DNA from: Caenorhabditis remanei
Lineage: Eukaryota; Nematoda; Chromadorea; Rhabditida; Rhabditidae
Length of the DNA stretch: 64,000 nucleotides
Direction: 5' to 3'
NCBI RefSeq assembly: GCF_010183535.1
Contig: NC_071331.1
Location: forward strand, 19,406,001-19,470,000
Both the position numbers and the translations under genes were made by a program. Numbering within the stretch: position 1 is the stretch's first letter; every line of letters begins with the position of its first letter. Positions 10,752 through 21,240 of the stretch are shown here, in pieces. Under the pieces are notes generated by a model. That model was not told where the DNA came from. It ran no database searches and saw nothing but the letters and a program-made list of their open reading frames with translations.

Positions 10752-13449
10752 ATGGAACACATGAGAAGATTCAAAGAACTAAACCTTCAAAATACTGAAG
10801 GCAGTCAAGGTGATTTTTCATCTCGAGCATTCACGAATACTGCAAGTGTTCAACAATATCAAAAAGGCGAACTTCTCGGAGCCGTTTTCAACCCGTATGC
10901 TGCTCCAGAAGCCGAGCAACATTTCGCTGTTGTCGGTGGAGAATACGTAAGCGATTTTTTGTGTTTCTGAATTCATTTTTCACGGTTTCAGGTTCAATGC
11001 TACCGAGTCGTCAAGGAAGTGAACAATTTGGAGCATGTTTGGGGAATTCATTTCCCGAATAGCCCTGATGAAAAGAAATCGCACCGCAAACCGGATGATC
11101 CCACATCCGAAGAACTACCAGTGGATGACCGAAAGGAGATTCTCTACTGTGTTGCTTGGGCTTTTGATACGTTTGATCATAAAAACGGCGGCGATCCGTA
11201 TAAAATCATCTGTGGTGGTGTTCTCGGATTTATTTACGTCGTCGACTTTGCCACAAGACAGCTCGATAATGTAATTGTATTTTTTGCATTAAAAATTCCA
11301 TCAGTTTAATTTCAGCGTCTTCAAAGCTTTGGTGGTGACATCAACGAAATCAGAACATGTCCAACGAATTCCGATTTGATTGCATGTGCTTCATCCGATC
11401 AATCGATTCGTGTTCTTCATATTCGAAACTCGCAATGCCTCATCTGTATCGGCGGACTCGCTAGTCACCCTTCCATGGTTCTTTCTGTGGTAAAAGAGCT
11501 TGAAATAATCTAAAATAACTAAATACCGTTATTCAGGACTGGCATTATACCGGTGAATATCTCGTGACGGGTGGAATGGATCATCAAGTCATGAAATGGG
11601 ATCTGTCAACTTTTATAGTCAAAAGTCATTTGAAATATACATGCGATGAGCTGGCAAAAGGAAAACGGAACATTTTCGGTCCACAAGTGACTAAACCTCC
11701 ACAGTATGCAAACGAATTTTCGGAACAGATTCACCATTTTTCAGTGTTTTCAGGATAAAGCCGGTACCTCCTAGAAAAATGTGCCCCGATGACACGGGAA
11801 AGGTGAAACAAGTCATGGAGTCTCTCGATTATGCTGTGTACGTTTTTAAGAAATTTTCTCGAAAAAATTTAGCTTGAGAATGAATAATTAAGTAGTTGCC
11901 AGTACTGAATCTACATCTTTGCACAGCTGATTCTGTTTAGATTACTTCTAACTGACAAGGGAACCTTTTAAGTGGTCCTTAACGCCAGCAAAAACGACCT
12001 ATACAGGGTGAAAGAGGATGTTTGAAAACCTATAAATCAACTTTCAAAAGTTGCTTACGTGACCTGTAAGTGTCTGAAATCTCGACCTGAAAATAGACCA
12101 TTTTTACCATTGATTTGGTGTATCTCCTACCACGTTTGTGAAGACTACGGCGGCAGTATAAAAACGTGTTCGAATGGCGCAGGTGGTTAGCGCCTAGTAG
12201 GAGAAAACTTTTGCGCTGGTTCGACCCCTGCACCATATTTTCTTTTTTTTGTTATTTTCCTTTTATATAAATGTTTTTTGGAAGCTATCATACAAGTTTT
12301 TTGTATCACCATCAACGTGATTCCCTTCGGAATCCATTCAAACAATGATTATAAGAAAGATCTGCCGGCCGACAGATGGAAGTGCCTCCAGGTGGAAATT
12401 TATAATTTATGATAGCTTCCAAAAAATATTGAAAAAAAAATGGAAAAAAAAAACAAAAACAAAAAAAAAGAAAAGATAGTGCAGGGGTCGAACCAGCGCA
12501 AAAGTTTTCTCCTACTAGGCGCTAACCACCTGCGCCATTCGAACACGTTTTTATACTGCCGCCGTAGTCTTCACAAACGTGGTAGGAGATTCACCAAATC
12601 AATGGTAAAAATGGTATATTTTCAGGTCGAGATTTCAGACACTTACAGGTCACGGAAACAACTTTTGAAAGTTGATTTATAGGTTTTCAAACATCCTCTT
12701 TCACCCTGTATAGGTCGTTTTTGCTGGCGTTAAGGACCACTTAAAAGGTTCCCTTGTGAGGGATTTGGGACTAGGACAATTTTTTGACTGAAATTTCAAA
12801 AAACGGTTTTTGTCCTCGTATTCCTGGAATTTTTGAAGATTGAATTGAATATTTTTAATCTAAACGATAACAATTTTTTTTAATTTCAGTGATAAAGTCT
12901 ATCACATCTACACTCCAATTGCCGTTTGCTCTGATTTGCACACCAACTACGTGGATTGTGTTCGATTTCTTCCTGGCTCGGATGTGATTGTCTCCAAAGA
13001 TTGCGGTGAGCAGCCGACTGTGAACATTTTCCGTTTCGGCGCTGGTGTTCCGAGAAATGAAGACGCAATTCCCATGAAGGAACCAGAAACGTGCACAACA
13101 AAAATTATGAGCGTTACGAATGATAACGGTGAAGTATGGTTCACCAAGTTCGCTATCGATCCGAGGAGACGTTGGTTGGTTTGTGGTTGTACTCGTGGAA
13201 TCGTCAATTTCATCGATTTAAAATACCGTGATCGTCCGAAAATGTATGCTGTCACCACTAATTTCATCTGAAACGTTCAAAATTTTCAGTAACTTCTCTC
13301 TCACTATCTGCCAAAATACCATCCGACAAGTCGATTTCTCACCATGTGGCCGATTCATGGTTGCATCTGGAGATGATATGCGGATTGTTCGACTTGATCG
13401 AGTCCCGGACACAGTCGATGTCTCTCTTCTGGCGAAATTCAACAAATGA
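10752..13449 (+). CDS. mes-6: MES-6, EED/ESC-type WD40 subunit of PRC2
   Basis: Seven exons: 10752-10946, 10992-11270, 11316-11489, 11537-11703, 11754-11837, 12890-13243, 13290-13449. Phases agree and give 470 aa, close to the C. elegans protein as I remember it (about 460). WD40 blades are recognisable: EQHFAVVGGEYVQCYRV, KIICGGVLGFIYVVDFATRQL, INEIRTCPTNSDLIACASSDQSIRVLHI, YLVTGGMDHQVMKWDL, VDCVRFLPGSDVIVSKDC, VDFSPCGRFMVASGDDMRIVRLD. ESC/EED proteins form a seven-bladed propeller that binds trimethylated H3K27 and, with MES-2 and MES-3, methylates H3K27 to silence germline chromatin. The start has AAAAATGG context. It is the first gene of an operon: the next start codon is 107 bp downstream. 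The fifth intron (11838-12889) is inflated by an 801-bp foldback transposon. Identification rests on the WD40 sequence plus the linked cks-1. Confidence 0.93.
12168..12236 (+). repeat. tRNA-derived sequence in the left foldback arm
   Basis: Contains an A-box match TGGCGCAGGTGG (12175-12186), a D-arm GCGC-AGGTGGTTA-GCGC, and a B-box match GGTTCGACCCC (12218-12228), 31 nt apart, with CACCA just after. The acceptor stem does not pair, so it is not a functional tRNA. It looks like a SINE-type remnant with both pol III promoter boxes preserved. The inverted partner is at about 12,478-12,545 on the minus strand. Confidence 0.6.
12478..12545 (-). repeat. tRNA-derived sequence in the right foldback arm
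   Basis: Mirror copy of the segment at 12,168-12,236, read on the minus strand, with the same A- and B-box words. Its near identity to the left arm shows the foldback is young or homogenised. Confidence 0.6.
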
Positions 13450-13555
13450 ATCAATATTTCTTATCCTCTATTTCTGTTCGTGTACCATTTCTTCGTTTTC
13501 TTCAATCCTCTTCTTCGCGTAGATCTCTTTTTTGTTTTCTTTACAGTTTTTGAAT

Positions 13556-13884
13556 ATGTCATCCCAATCTTCATCTCCTCTCACAATCACCGGTTACAGT
13601 TTCATTCGTAAGTTATGGAATCACGTTTGCAATGATTCTAATCATCGTAATTTCAGTTGCCGCTGATAATCATCTCCAAAACGGTGAAAAGACGACATAT
13701 TTGAATGTGGAGTAAGAATTTTCTCACTGGTCAACCCATATCGAAGCTTCGTACTTCCAGATATTCATATTCTGGTTCCACCCATCACGCCCAAATTCCA
13801 ATGCACAAAGACGAGTTTGCCGAAATTCGTTGTGACCTGAATTCGAGCAGAGTTATCGATTATTTGAAGGCGAAACATCACTAG
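13556..13884 (+). CDS. 76-aa protein, second gene of the mes-6 operon
   Basis: Exons 13556-13607, 13657-13711 and 13761-13884 (stop TAG), phases consistent. The product starts [20 protein letters not shown] and ends [13 protein letters not shown]. It follows mes-6 by 107 bp, with a TTCTTTACAG acceptor at 13537-13546, which fits SL2 trans-splicing. The position between mes-6 and cks-1 matches the small C09G4.4-type gene I recall from C. elegans. I do not recognise a domain; it is soluble, with an acidic/histidine-rich middle ([20 protein letters not shown]). Confidence 0.8.
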
Positions 13885-14150
13885 CTATTCACTATCTGAT
13901 CGTACCGTTGTTGACGTCGTTTCGGTGTGCTCATCGATCGAGCACGTCTACCGTGTGCGCGCGCGTATTCCTTGTCTTTACATTGCCATATTGTCCCCGT
14001 TCACCTCTCATTTACTCTCCCATTTTTTTACCGTTTGCCGTCTCTCTTTTTTCGTTTTGTATTCTTGTCCACTGTGTTCATGTCAATAAATTTCTTCATT
14101 TTTCAGAGCCACCCTTCCTCGAACTCCTACCGCCCACGGTCATCGACAGA

Positions 14151-14486
14151 ATGACAACCGGATCGAACGATTTCTACTATTCAAACAAATACGAGGACGA
14201 TGAGTACGAGTATCGACATGTTCACGTCACCAAGGATATTGCCAAATTGATTCCAAAAAATCGACTCATGTCGGAGACTGAGTGGAGAAGTCTCGGAATT
14301 CAGCAGGTATGTAATTCTCAATAGATTACAACAATCCTAACTTTTCTTTTTCAGTCTCCAGGATGGATTCACTACATGATTCACGGACCAGAGCGTCACG
14401 TTCTTCTCTTCCGCAGAGCTCTCGAAAAAGCAACAACATCGAAGACGGGAGTGCGTGGTGGTGGAAATCCTGTTGGAGTTCGCTAG
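14151..14486 (+). CDS. cks-1: CKS-1, cyclin-dependent kinase regulatory subunit
   Basis: Exons 14151-14306 and 14355-14486 give 95 aa, the normal length for CKS proteins. The N-terminal signature [17 protein letters not shown] and the C-terminal signature [16 protein letters not shown] are both complete, including the HxPEPH-type hinge region (here HGPERH, a variant). CKS subunits bind CDK and phosphorylated substrates and are needed for M phase. The start lies 44 bases after a TTTTTCAG acceptor (14099-14106) suited to SL2. This is the last gene of the operon; AATAAA at 14961-14966 is the probable poly(A) signal. The basic glycine-rich tail [14 protein letters not shown] is typical of nematode CKS-1. 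Confidence 0.95.
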
Positions 14487-14966
14487 TGTGCTCTCACTCG
14501 GGCACTGTGCCCCCCTCCCTTATGTGTTTCTCAAAAAATGGGATCTCTCGAATCAAAACGACTTCTCCTTCTTCATCATCGTCTAATTGTCTATCCATTT
14601 ATCCAAAACTTTATACACAAAACAACTCCCAAATGTAAAATGTTATTTTCCGTCTCTTTCTCTCTAATTCTTCATTTTACTTCCGATTCTTTTCGTATCA
14701 TTGTGTTCATTTCAAATCAAATTTGACTTCTGGAGGTGATGAAGCTCCGCCCACAATTTCACTTATCCCACTTTCCACTGAAACATTTGTAAAATGGTAC
14801 ATTCAATTCTCTTTCTTTCCCTCCCCAACAATCTAATTTTTATTCATATCTTTTTCTTCTAATACTAAAATTAAGCGAGGTTTTCTTTTATTTGGCACCG
14901 TGTCTCTTTCTCCCCCCATCCTCAAATCAAAGTTACAGACTTATTCGTGTGTTCTATATAAATAAA

Positions 14967-15434
14967 CTCTGACCCGCATGAAGAATATCATTGTTTTTGT
15001 TGTGCCTTCAGGCATTTCAAGTTTTTACATATTTTAGTACTCGAAACTATTCATTTTGAGATCTTTTTTGCTAAAAAGATGAACAAAAGCATCGGGAAAA
15101 AATTTTCAGACCCACCAACTGTTTTAATAAAATTTGTTCTTTGATCTTCCCGGGGTTTTCTGAATTTTTGAAGTTCAGATTATCATTATTCTTCACTTTC
15201 TCTCTGTTTCTTCATTTTTCGCCTTATTTTTCATTTTTTGCTGTTTTAACTCGAGCGAAACACTGATTTTCAGAGTTGAAAGGCGTAAATGAGCGTTCTT
15301 TTACAAATTAATAAAGTTTTTCGAACAGACACGTTAATTGTCATTAAATGTTGTATTGCTTCATAATTTTTTATCAGATTTCCTCGAATTTTGAGCTCTC
15401 GCTTCTCTTTATCAGGCCCTAAACTTTTCGGTTA
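14967..15434. other. Intergenic, no feature seen
   Basis: AT-rich sequence between the cks-1 poly(A) site and the palindrome starting at 15,435. No exon, core motif or repeat was recognised. Confidence 0.5.
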
Positions 15435-15977
15435 AAGGAGGACTGAAGTCATATTTTTTTATTTCAGATTCTGATACTTCAGAAAATTCTGAACAACTTT
15501 CATCATTGGAGCATGTGCTAAAAATCGCTCTAAACGCCCTAAATTCCCGTTTTCCCGGCTCAAAAGGAGCCTGGGTGGAAGAGTTTTCCCACGCGAATTT
15601 TCGCCCCCGTGTAGTCCTCTCGGACAAAATTATGTCTTTTTATTTCTCGATTTCTCGTTTTCTTGCTTTTTTCAACAAAATTTTGTGTTTTTTTTCAATT
15701 TATATCGTTAAAAAAGAAGAAAAACACAACATTTTGTTGAAAAAAGCAAGAAAACGAGAAATCGAGAAATAAAAAGAAATAATTTTGTCCGAGAGGACTA
15801 CACGGAGGCAAAAATTCGCGTGGGAAAACTCTTCCACCCAGGCTCCTTTTGAGCCGGGAAAACGGGAATTTAGGGCGTTTAGAGCGATTTTTAGCACATG
15901 CTCCAATGATGAAAGTTGTTCAGAATTTTCTGAAGTATCAGAATCTGAAATAAAAAAATATGACTTCAGTCCTCCTT
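15435..15977. mobile_element. ~540-bp near-perfect palindrome with TA target duplication
   Basis: Ends AAGGAGGACTGAAGTCATA and its complement, flanked by TA at 15,433-15,434 and 15,978-15,979. Arms of about 250 bp are nearly identical and meet around 15,690-15,720. The mirrored ORFs (MSERTTR..., MEHVLKI...) appear in both arms and are artefacts. TA target and long TIRs suggest a Tc1/mariner-type non-autonomous element. Confidence 0.85.
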
Positions 15978-16155
15978 TAATCAGTTTTCACCGTAAATGT
16001 AAGAAAAGTTTCTGAAATGTGCTCAAGATGATGAAATTAGTCAATTAGCCTCCAAAATTTGAGAAAATGTTGAGTTTAGGACTATTTTTGACTTTTTTCT
16101 CCGCTTTTCCTCTCTCTTCGGTCCCTATTTATCTTCTAAATTTTCCAGATTCGAA

Positions 16156-17618
16156 ATGTCTCATCTCCCAAATCCATCGTCATCAAGTTCCAACGAGACG
16201 AGTCCTCAAAAAGTAAGAAATCTCTCTATTTTATTATTTCAAAGTATCATTTCTCTTATTTTCAGACTCCCAGAGCATTCAGTGAATTCGAATTGTTCAA
16301 AAATGCACTCCGACTATGGTATATTCCATTGAGATCAACAGATAAGGACTACAAAGTGGCGGATACTTACAACGAGTGCGTTTCGACTGAAAATTTACAT
16401 TTCTCATTGAATTATTTTTTCAGATTCCTCGAAGACGTCCATAAACATCTCCATATCGGCTTTAGAGATATTAGGCATCAACTCTACAACCAAATGTGTA
16501 TGAATTTCGAAACTGAAAGAAAAGGAGAGATTCTCGCTGAAAATTCTGAAAATTCTCCGATAAAACTGCCGAAAGAAGTTCACGATTGGATTCATACCGA
16601 TACTGACAACTGCTACCCGAAAATTGATGTTAAGATGCTTCATTTTCCTGCTACGAAACTTCCAGAATCAGAATTCAGTGGCGACGAAACTGGCGAAGAA
16701 CTTCTGAAGTCCGACGATTCGCGTCGTCCGTACAAGACGACTGCTCAGAATCTCAGACTCAATAATCCGTATTTTCTCGAGCATCCGAAAAATCCAACGG
16801 GTCAGACACGTGCCGAAATTCTTGAAAGATTGAAACGATTTGGTGAAGAAAATGACAGAATTCTGAGGGAGATGAATCAAAAGAAGACGGGCGGTCGAAT
16901 CAGGAAAGAGGTTACTGAAAAGAAAAAGAAGATGCCGAAGGGAATTGGATATGATGAGGCTTATAGATGTCTGGCGAGAGAAAAGGAGGGCATGGATGGA
17001 TTAGAGGAGCTTCGGAAGCTGAGGGAAGAACTTGAGGAGTCCGAGAAGTGTCAGAAGATTTTAGATGAATCGCTGGCGAAAGATGAGAAAATTGATGATT
17101 TGGAGAAGAGATTGAAGGAAAAGGAGCGAGAGAATGAAGAGTTGAAAGCGTCGATTCGAAATATGATTGTTTCCGATCGAGAGGCTTTCAAAATGGTCGA
17201 TAATCATGCTGCGTCCAAAGTAACTTTTCCGCGGAAAATCCGCGCGGAAAAGGTGTCCAAAGTAGCCATTTCTTTTCCGCGTTTTCCTCTGCGCCTTTAA
17301 GCTAATCGCGGTGAGACCAGCTCACTTTTTTGGAGGGAATTCAAAAAAAAATTTTAATTTCGAAAATTTAACTTTCCCTCTTAAAAAATGCGCTGGTCTC
17401 GCCGCGATTAGCTTAAAGGCGCAGAGGAAAACGCGGAAAAGAAATGGCTACTTTGGACACCTTTTCCGCGCGGATTTTCCGCAGAAAAGTTACTTTGGAC
17501 GCAGCATCACTACAAACTGAAAATGGAGGAAGAAAAGAAAATGAATTCGGATCGAATCGACGAACTGACTGCTCAAATGGAGAAATTGACCAAATGCGTT
17601 GAGAAATTGATGAAATAA
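16156..17618 (+). CDS. Coiled-coil protein 1, last exon split by a MITE
   Basis: Exons 16156-16212 (57 nt), 16266-16375 (110 nt), then 16424 onward. Exon lengths 1 and 2 equal those of the neighbouring paralog (18502-20162). The N-terminal part (residues 1-60) is shared weakly. The C-terminal third is a charged coiled coil (LDESLAKDEKIDDLEKRLKE, KERENEELKAS). At codon DNH the reading frame enters a 300-bp MITE (17,207-17,506) and stops at 17,298-17,300 after about 31 foreign residues. The original C-terminus (YKLKMEEEKK...ELTAQMEKL) resumes intact at 17,510 and ends at 17,616-17,618, with poly(A) signal AATAAA at 17,669. Either the protein is truncated or the MITE is spliced out (see findings). 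I do not recognise the family; no enzymatic domain. Confidence 0.75.
17207..17506. mobile_element. 300-bp MITE with TCA target duplication, inside a coding exon
   Basis: Ends TGCTGCGTCCAAAGTAAC and its complement, flanked by TCA at 17,204-17,206 and 17,507-17,509 (3-bp T-N-A, Harbinger/Tourist type). The paralog at 20,047-20,060 is the empty site. The arms include AAGGCGCAGAGGAAAACGCG and the loop is about 17,330-17,390. Element plus duplication is 303 bp, so the frame is unchanged but stops are introduced. Confidence 0.92.
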
Positions 17619-17719
17619 TTGTACTAACTATTACTCACTTATTTTGGTTTCACTTTGTGATGATTGTAAATAAAGAAACTTGTCAAATTGATGATTGTGT
17701 CTTTGTGTTGATAATCTAT

Positions 17720-18501
17720 GCTAATGGCCGCCGATGTTTGCAACTTTCTATTTTTTTTTTCATTAAATTTTACCGCGAAACTTCTTTCCGTGGCAAATTT
17801 GTACAGAAACTCATCAAAAAGTTAGCGGAAAGCTGTCAGTAAAACCATTTAAAATTTTCTAGACTCACCGGTTACATGTCTCGATTCGATCTACGCGGTT
17901 ATCCGCTTATTTTCATTTGTTTGCAATAAATTTGTTGTTTTTCTCTTTCATTTTTCGCTTTTTTCTGTGTTTCAAGGCGTTTCGAAACTCGCGAATGAGT
18001 CGTCTCTTCGTTTTTGAAATGATCCGTTATTATTCGGTTTTCTCTAACACCTGTAGTGTCTTTTTCACTTTACTTTTGCAGTTTTAGCAGGTTATTTCTG
18101 ACAAAAACGCCGGCTTTTTCGTGAAAAGTTTCTAAAAACTTCTAAAAATTTTACCGTCTCCCGTAAATCCACACACGGAACTTTAAAGGCGCACACATTT
18201 TTCCAGCAGCGATATCTCACCACGATCGTGTTTTTTCAGCATTTTTACTGTAGTGGCGGCAAATTTTTGCAATGCGGCGGCAATTTTTGTTTTTTTTTTC
18301 GAATATTTGAAGTTCGTAACGTCTTGAAACCCAAAAAATCACTCTTTCATTCCATATTCAAGCTTTGTTGCTTCCAAATTGTCGACTCCTCCGTATTGAA
18401 CCGATTTATTCGTTTTAATCCTAAAAATATTCGTCTATTTTTTCTGTCTCATCAATGCACCACTCCCTAATATTTCTTCACTTAATTATTCCAGATCCGA
18501 A
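17720..18501. other. Intergenic between the two coiled-coil genes
   Basis: Presumed promoter of the second coiled-coil gene. It includes AAAGGCGCACAC and the ATCTCACCACGATCG word at 18,184-18,232, also seen upstream of mes-6. No gene seen. Confidence 0.5.
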
Positions 18502-20162
18502 ATGTTTGAAGATCAACATCAGCTAACATGGATGCTCAAAGAGACGCCTCTGCCCAAAGTAGGCGTTTTTCTTCTTATTTTTTCAATAAAATCTCTTTTC
18601 AGTTGTTAGAAATTGTATATGACAACTTCAAAAACCATGGTAATGCTCTGCATTGGGTCAATAAAGTCAAAACGACAGAGGAAGAATACGTGATGCCAGC
18701 GACTTATCAAGAGTGAGTTTTCGGAGAAAAGTGCATTATTGAAAGAAATTTTTAAAGGTTCGTCGGTGATCTCAGAGGAAAGCTTGGCGCTGATTTGGAA
18801 GACGTTTGTCGGCAAATCAATGAAAAAATCAATGAGGAAATCAGGAAAACTGGGAAGCCTCACAATGAAATGACCGTTTCGAAACTTTCGATGATTCTGG
18901 ATTGTGTGAATCATATGGATTCAAAAGATTTGGAGAATAAGCAGAATCTGCCTTCATCGAGTTCAAGTGATAAGGATCAGACGAAGGTGAGAGTGTCCCC
19001 ATTTGCATTTATTCAAATTTTGTTAAAATCCCCAAATTCATGTTTTCAGATTCCAAACGAAGATATGACCAACGACGAACCAATATCGGAATTAGTTCAA
19101 CATTGGATTAACAACATAAAATCAACCGATGAAAGCCATGACAACCAAACAAAAGTTGGAACTGAAAAGAAAAAGATAGACTGGGCAGAATATATTCGGG
19201 AGCCACTGAACAGGTATCAGGATTTTATCGATAAGAAGAACAACGAAGTTCCTGTTGCGAGTGTTCCGAAGAATCATCATTCTGCAAGACTTTTGCCTTC
19301 GCAACGTCTCTCTGAACCAACAACCTCTTCCAAATCTGCGGATTCTATTCAAGCTTCTGTTTCAAAACTTCGGAAACTGAGTCAAAACAAGGAGGAAGTT
19401 GATAGAAAGGTCTCGAAACTTCCGAAGTGCCTGAAATCGAATGGAAATAAGGAAAAGGTTCTGAAAGAAGACTCGAAACCTGATGATCCGATTCAGCATC
19501 CGTCTCACAAAAATGCTATTGCCAAGGTTCAAACGAAGAAGAAAGTGCATTCAAAGCTGACGAAGCCCTTTCATAGTGAAAGTCTTGAGTTGAAGAAATT
19601 GTTGAAAGATATTGGATACGATGATTCTTATCAACGATACCAGAAGAGAAAAGAAAAAGAAGTCGAAGAATTGAAGGCATTGAAACTCGAAATTCAGAAG
19701 AAAGATGAAAAAATCGAGGAACTCGAGAAGATGATGAAGGATTCATCGCATCTGGCAGCTGAGAATTCGGAGTTGAGAGAGGAGATTAGAAAAAAGGACA
19801 GCTATATTCTGGACCTCGAATGGGAACGAGATCAACATATTTTTATTCGAGAACAACAGAAACTGAAGGATGATCGTCTGGAAATGCATTCCGAAGATCA
19901 GAAGACTTCAGATGAATCGCTGGCGAAAGATGCGAAAATTGATGATTTGGAGAAGAGATTGAAGGAAAAGGAGCGAGAGAATGAAGAGTTGAAAGCGTCG
20001 ATTCGAAATATGATTGTTTCTGATCGAGAGGCATTCAAAATGGTCGATAATCACTACAAACTGAAAATGGAGGAAGAAAAGAAAATGAATTCGGGTCGAA
20101 TCGACGAACTGACTGCTCAAATGGAGAAATTGACCAAATGCGTTGAGAAATTGATGAAATAA
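18502..20162 (+). CDS. Coiled-coil protein 2 (502 aa), intact paralog
   Basis: Exons 18502-18558, 18603-18712, 18758-18986 and 19050-20162 (stop TAA), phases consistent, 502 aa. The N-terminal ~130 residues are globular (HQLTWMLKETPLPKLLEIVY...). A basic Ser/Lys-rich linker follows, then a long coiled coil from about residue 330 (KKLLKDIGYDDSYQRYQKRK, LEWERDQHIFIREQQKLKDD, LEKRLKEKERENEELKAS). The motif IGYD(E/D)(A/S)Y is shared with gene 1. It ends ELTAQMEKLTKCVEKLMK. The start ATG follows an ATTCCAG acceptor by 7 bases; poly(A) signal at 20,213. Its 3' end is nearly identical to gene 1. Function unknown. Confidence 0.85.
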
Positions 20163-20229
20163 TTGTACTAACTATTACTCACTTATTTTGGTTTCACTTT
20201 GTGATGATTGTAAATAAAGAAACTTGTCA

Positions 20230-21240
20230 AATAGATGATTGTGTCTTTGTAATTTATGTTTCTCATTCGAGTCTACCCCTACAGTCTCTACGTGTCTGCG
20301 AAAAAAATGCGAACGTTCAGTCAGTTCTTAACATTAAATGTCGAATGATAGCTTCGCAAAAAAAACGGATTTTTGATTTAGGTTGTCGTTTCTGAGAAAT
20401 TTATCAAAAACCCTAAAAAGAAACCACATTTTCCAATGTAATACTGACTATGAGATTTGTTTCAATAAACAGATCGGTATTTGTGGACAATTTTTGACGT
20501 TTTGAAATGGAAAATGATTAAGATCAAATTCTCTACAAACCGCAAGATGATTTTTTCGTTTTTCAGTGGCTAAAGCCGTAAAATGTGACAAAAAAATTCA
20601 TAAACTCCGTGATTTATATAGCTTGAACAAGGAGAAACATGATATTTTCGTGTTATCAAAGGATTTTAGACATCAGTATATAGAATACAAGACTTGAAGT
20701 ATTTAACTTCAGGATGCCTCTGAAGCACTCAAAATCGCGAATCTGATTGATCTACGTCTCACGAGCCTCCGGTGGAAATTTTGCAGATTTTTTCTATTAA
20801 AAAAATAGTTCAGTTTTTCATTCATCTCGTTGATAAACTTTTATTCTTCTAATTTCAATTTTCCTTGATTTTAACGTCTTCAAAGTGTCCTTCCAAAAAC
20901 GGTGTTACAGCAACGTGCGAGAGTTCGAGACGCACAACACATCCTACAGTAATTTTTCGCGGAAAATTTTCGCCGCAAGAGGTCATGCCATGCTTATGGT
21001 TTTGGTGGCCGAAGTCACTGACTTTTTTAGGCCACGAGTAGAAAAATTCGGGCTATGGCAGATGAGGCAAAGAAAAAAACCTAGACAATTTCCCACTTTT
21101 TCTGTCAATAAAGGGACGCTACGCAGACACGCAACGCAGGTGTTTGGCAATTATTACCCATGAGAATCAATGAACGACTATCCGATTGTTGCTCCATTAA
21201 TCCTTTCCCCCGTCTTTATTGAATTTTTATTTCTTTCAGA
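20230..21240. other. Intergenic, with a fragment of the 1.15-kb element
   Basis: Between the coiled-coil and F-box genes. At about 20,980-21,055 it contains GTGGCCGAAGTCACTGA and AGGCCACGAGTAGAAAAAT, a remnant of the right end of the element at 27,623-28,775. No gene is supported; the ORF at 20,885-21,163 runs through the repeat. Confidence 0.5.

Larger units (their letters stand above)
11956..12756. mobile_element. 801-bp foldback transposon with TGA target duplication, tRNA-like arms
   Basis: Ends CAAGGGAACC and GGTTCCCTTG, flanked by TGA on both sides (11953-11955, 12757-12759), a 3-bp T-N-A target typical of PIF/Harbinger (Tourist) insertions. Arms of about 280 bp are nearly perfect inverted repeats; the loop is about 12,240-12,475. 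Each arm carries a tRNA-like segment. It lies wholly within a mes-6 intron. The ORFs at 12,030-12,236 (minus) and 12,440-12,682 are mirror images of the arms, not genes. Confidence 0.9.

Noticed and set aside
12168..12236. Functional tRNA gene
   Set aside because: A and B boxes fit, but the acceptor stem does not pair and it is embedded in a transposon arm.
12030..12682. Mirrored ORFs ending in KQLLKVDL
   Set aside because: Products of the foldback arms in the mes-6 intron.
14363..14638. ORF overlapping cks-1 exon 2
   Set aside because: Alternative-frame shadow of a clearly conserved CKS exon.
15412..16015. Four mirrored ORFs (MSERTTR / MEHVLKI)
   Set aside because: Both arms of a perfect palindrome give the same frames; no codon or domain support.
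19357..19364. Exact CTGTTTCA in the coiled-coil gene
   Set aside because: Lies inside an open coding exon (SVSKL), without the AT-rich Ruby context; taken as chance.
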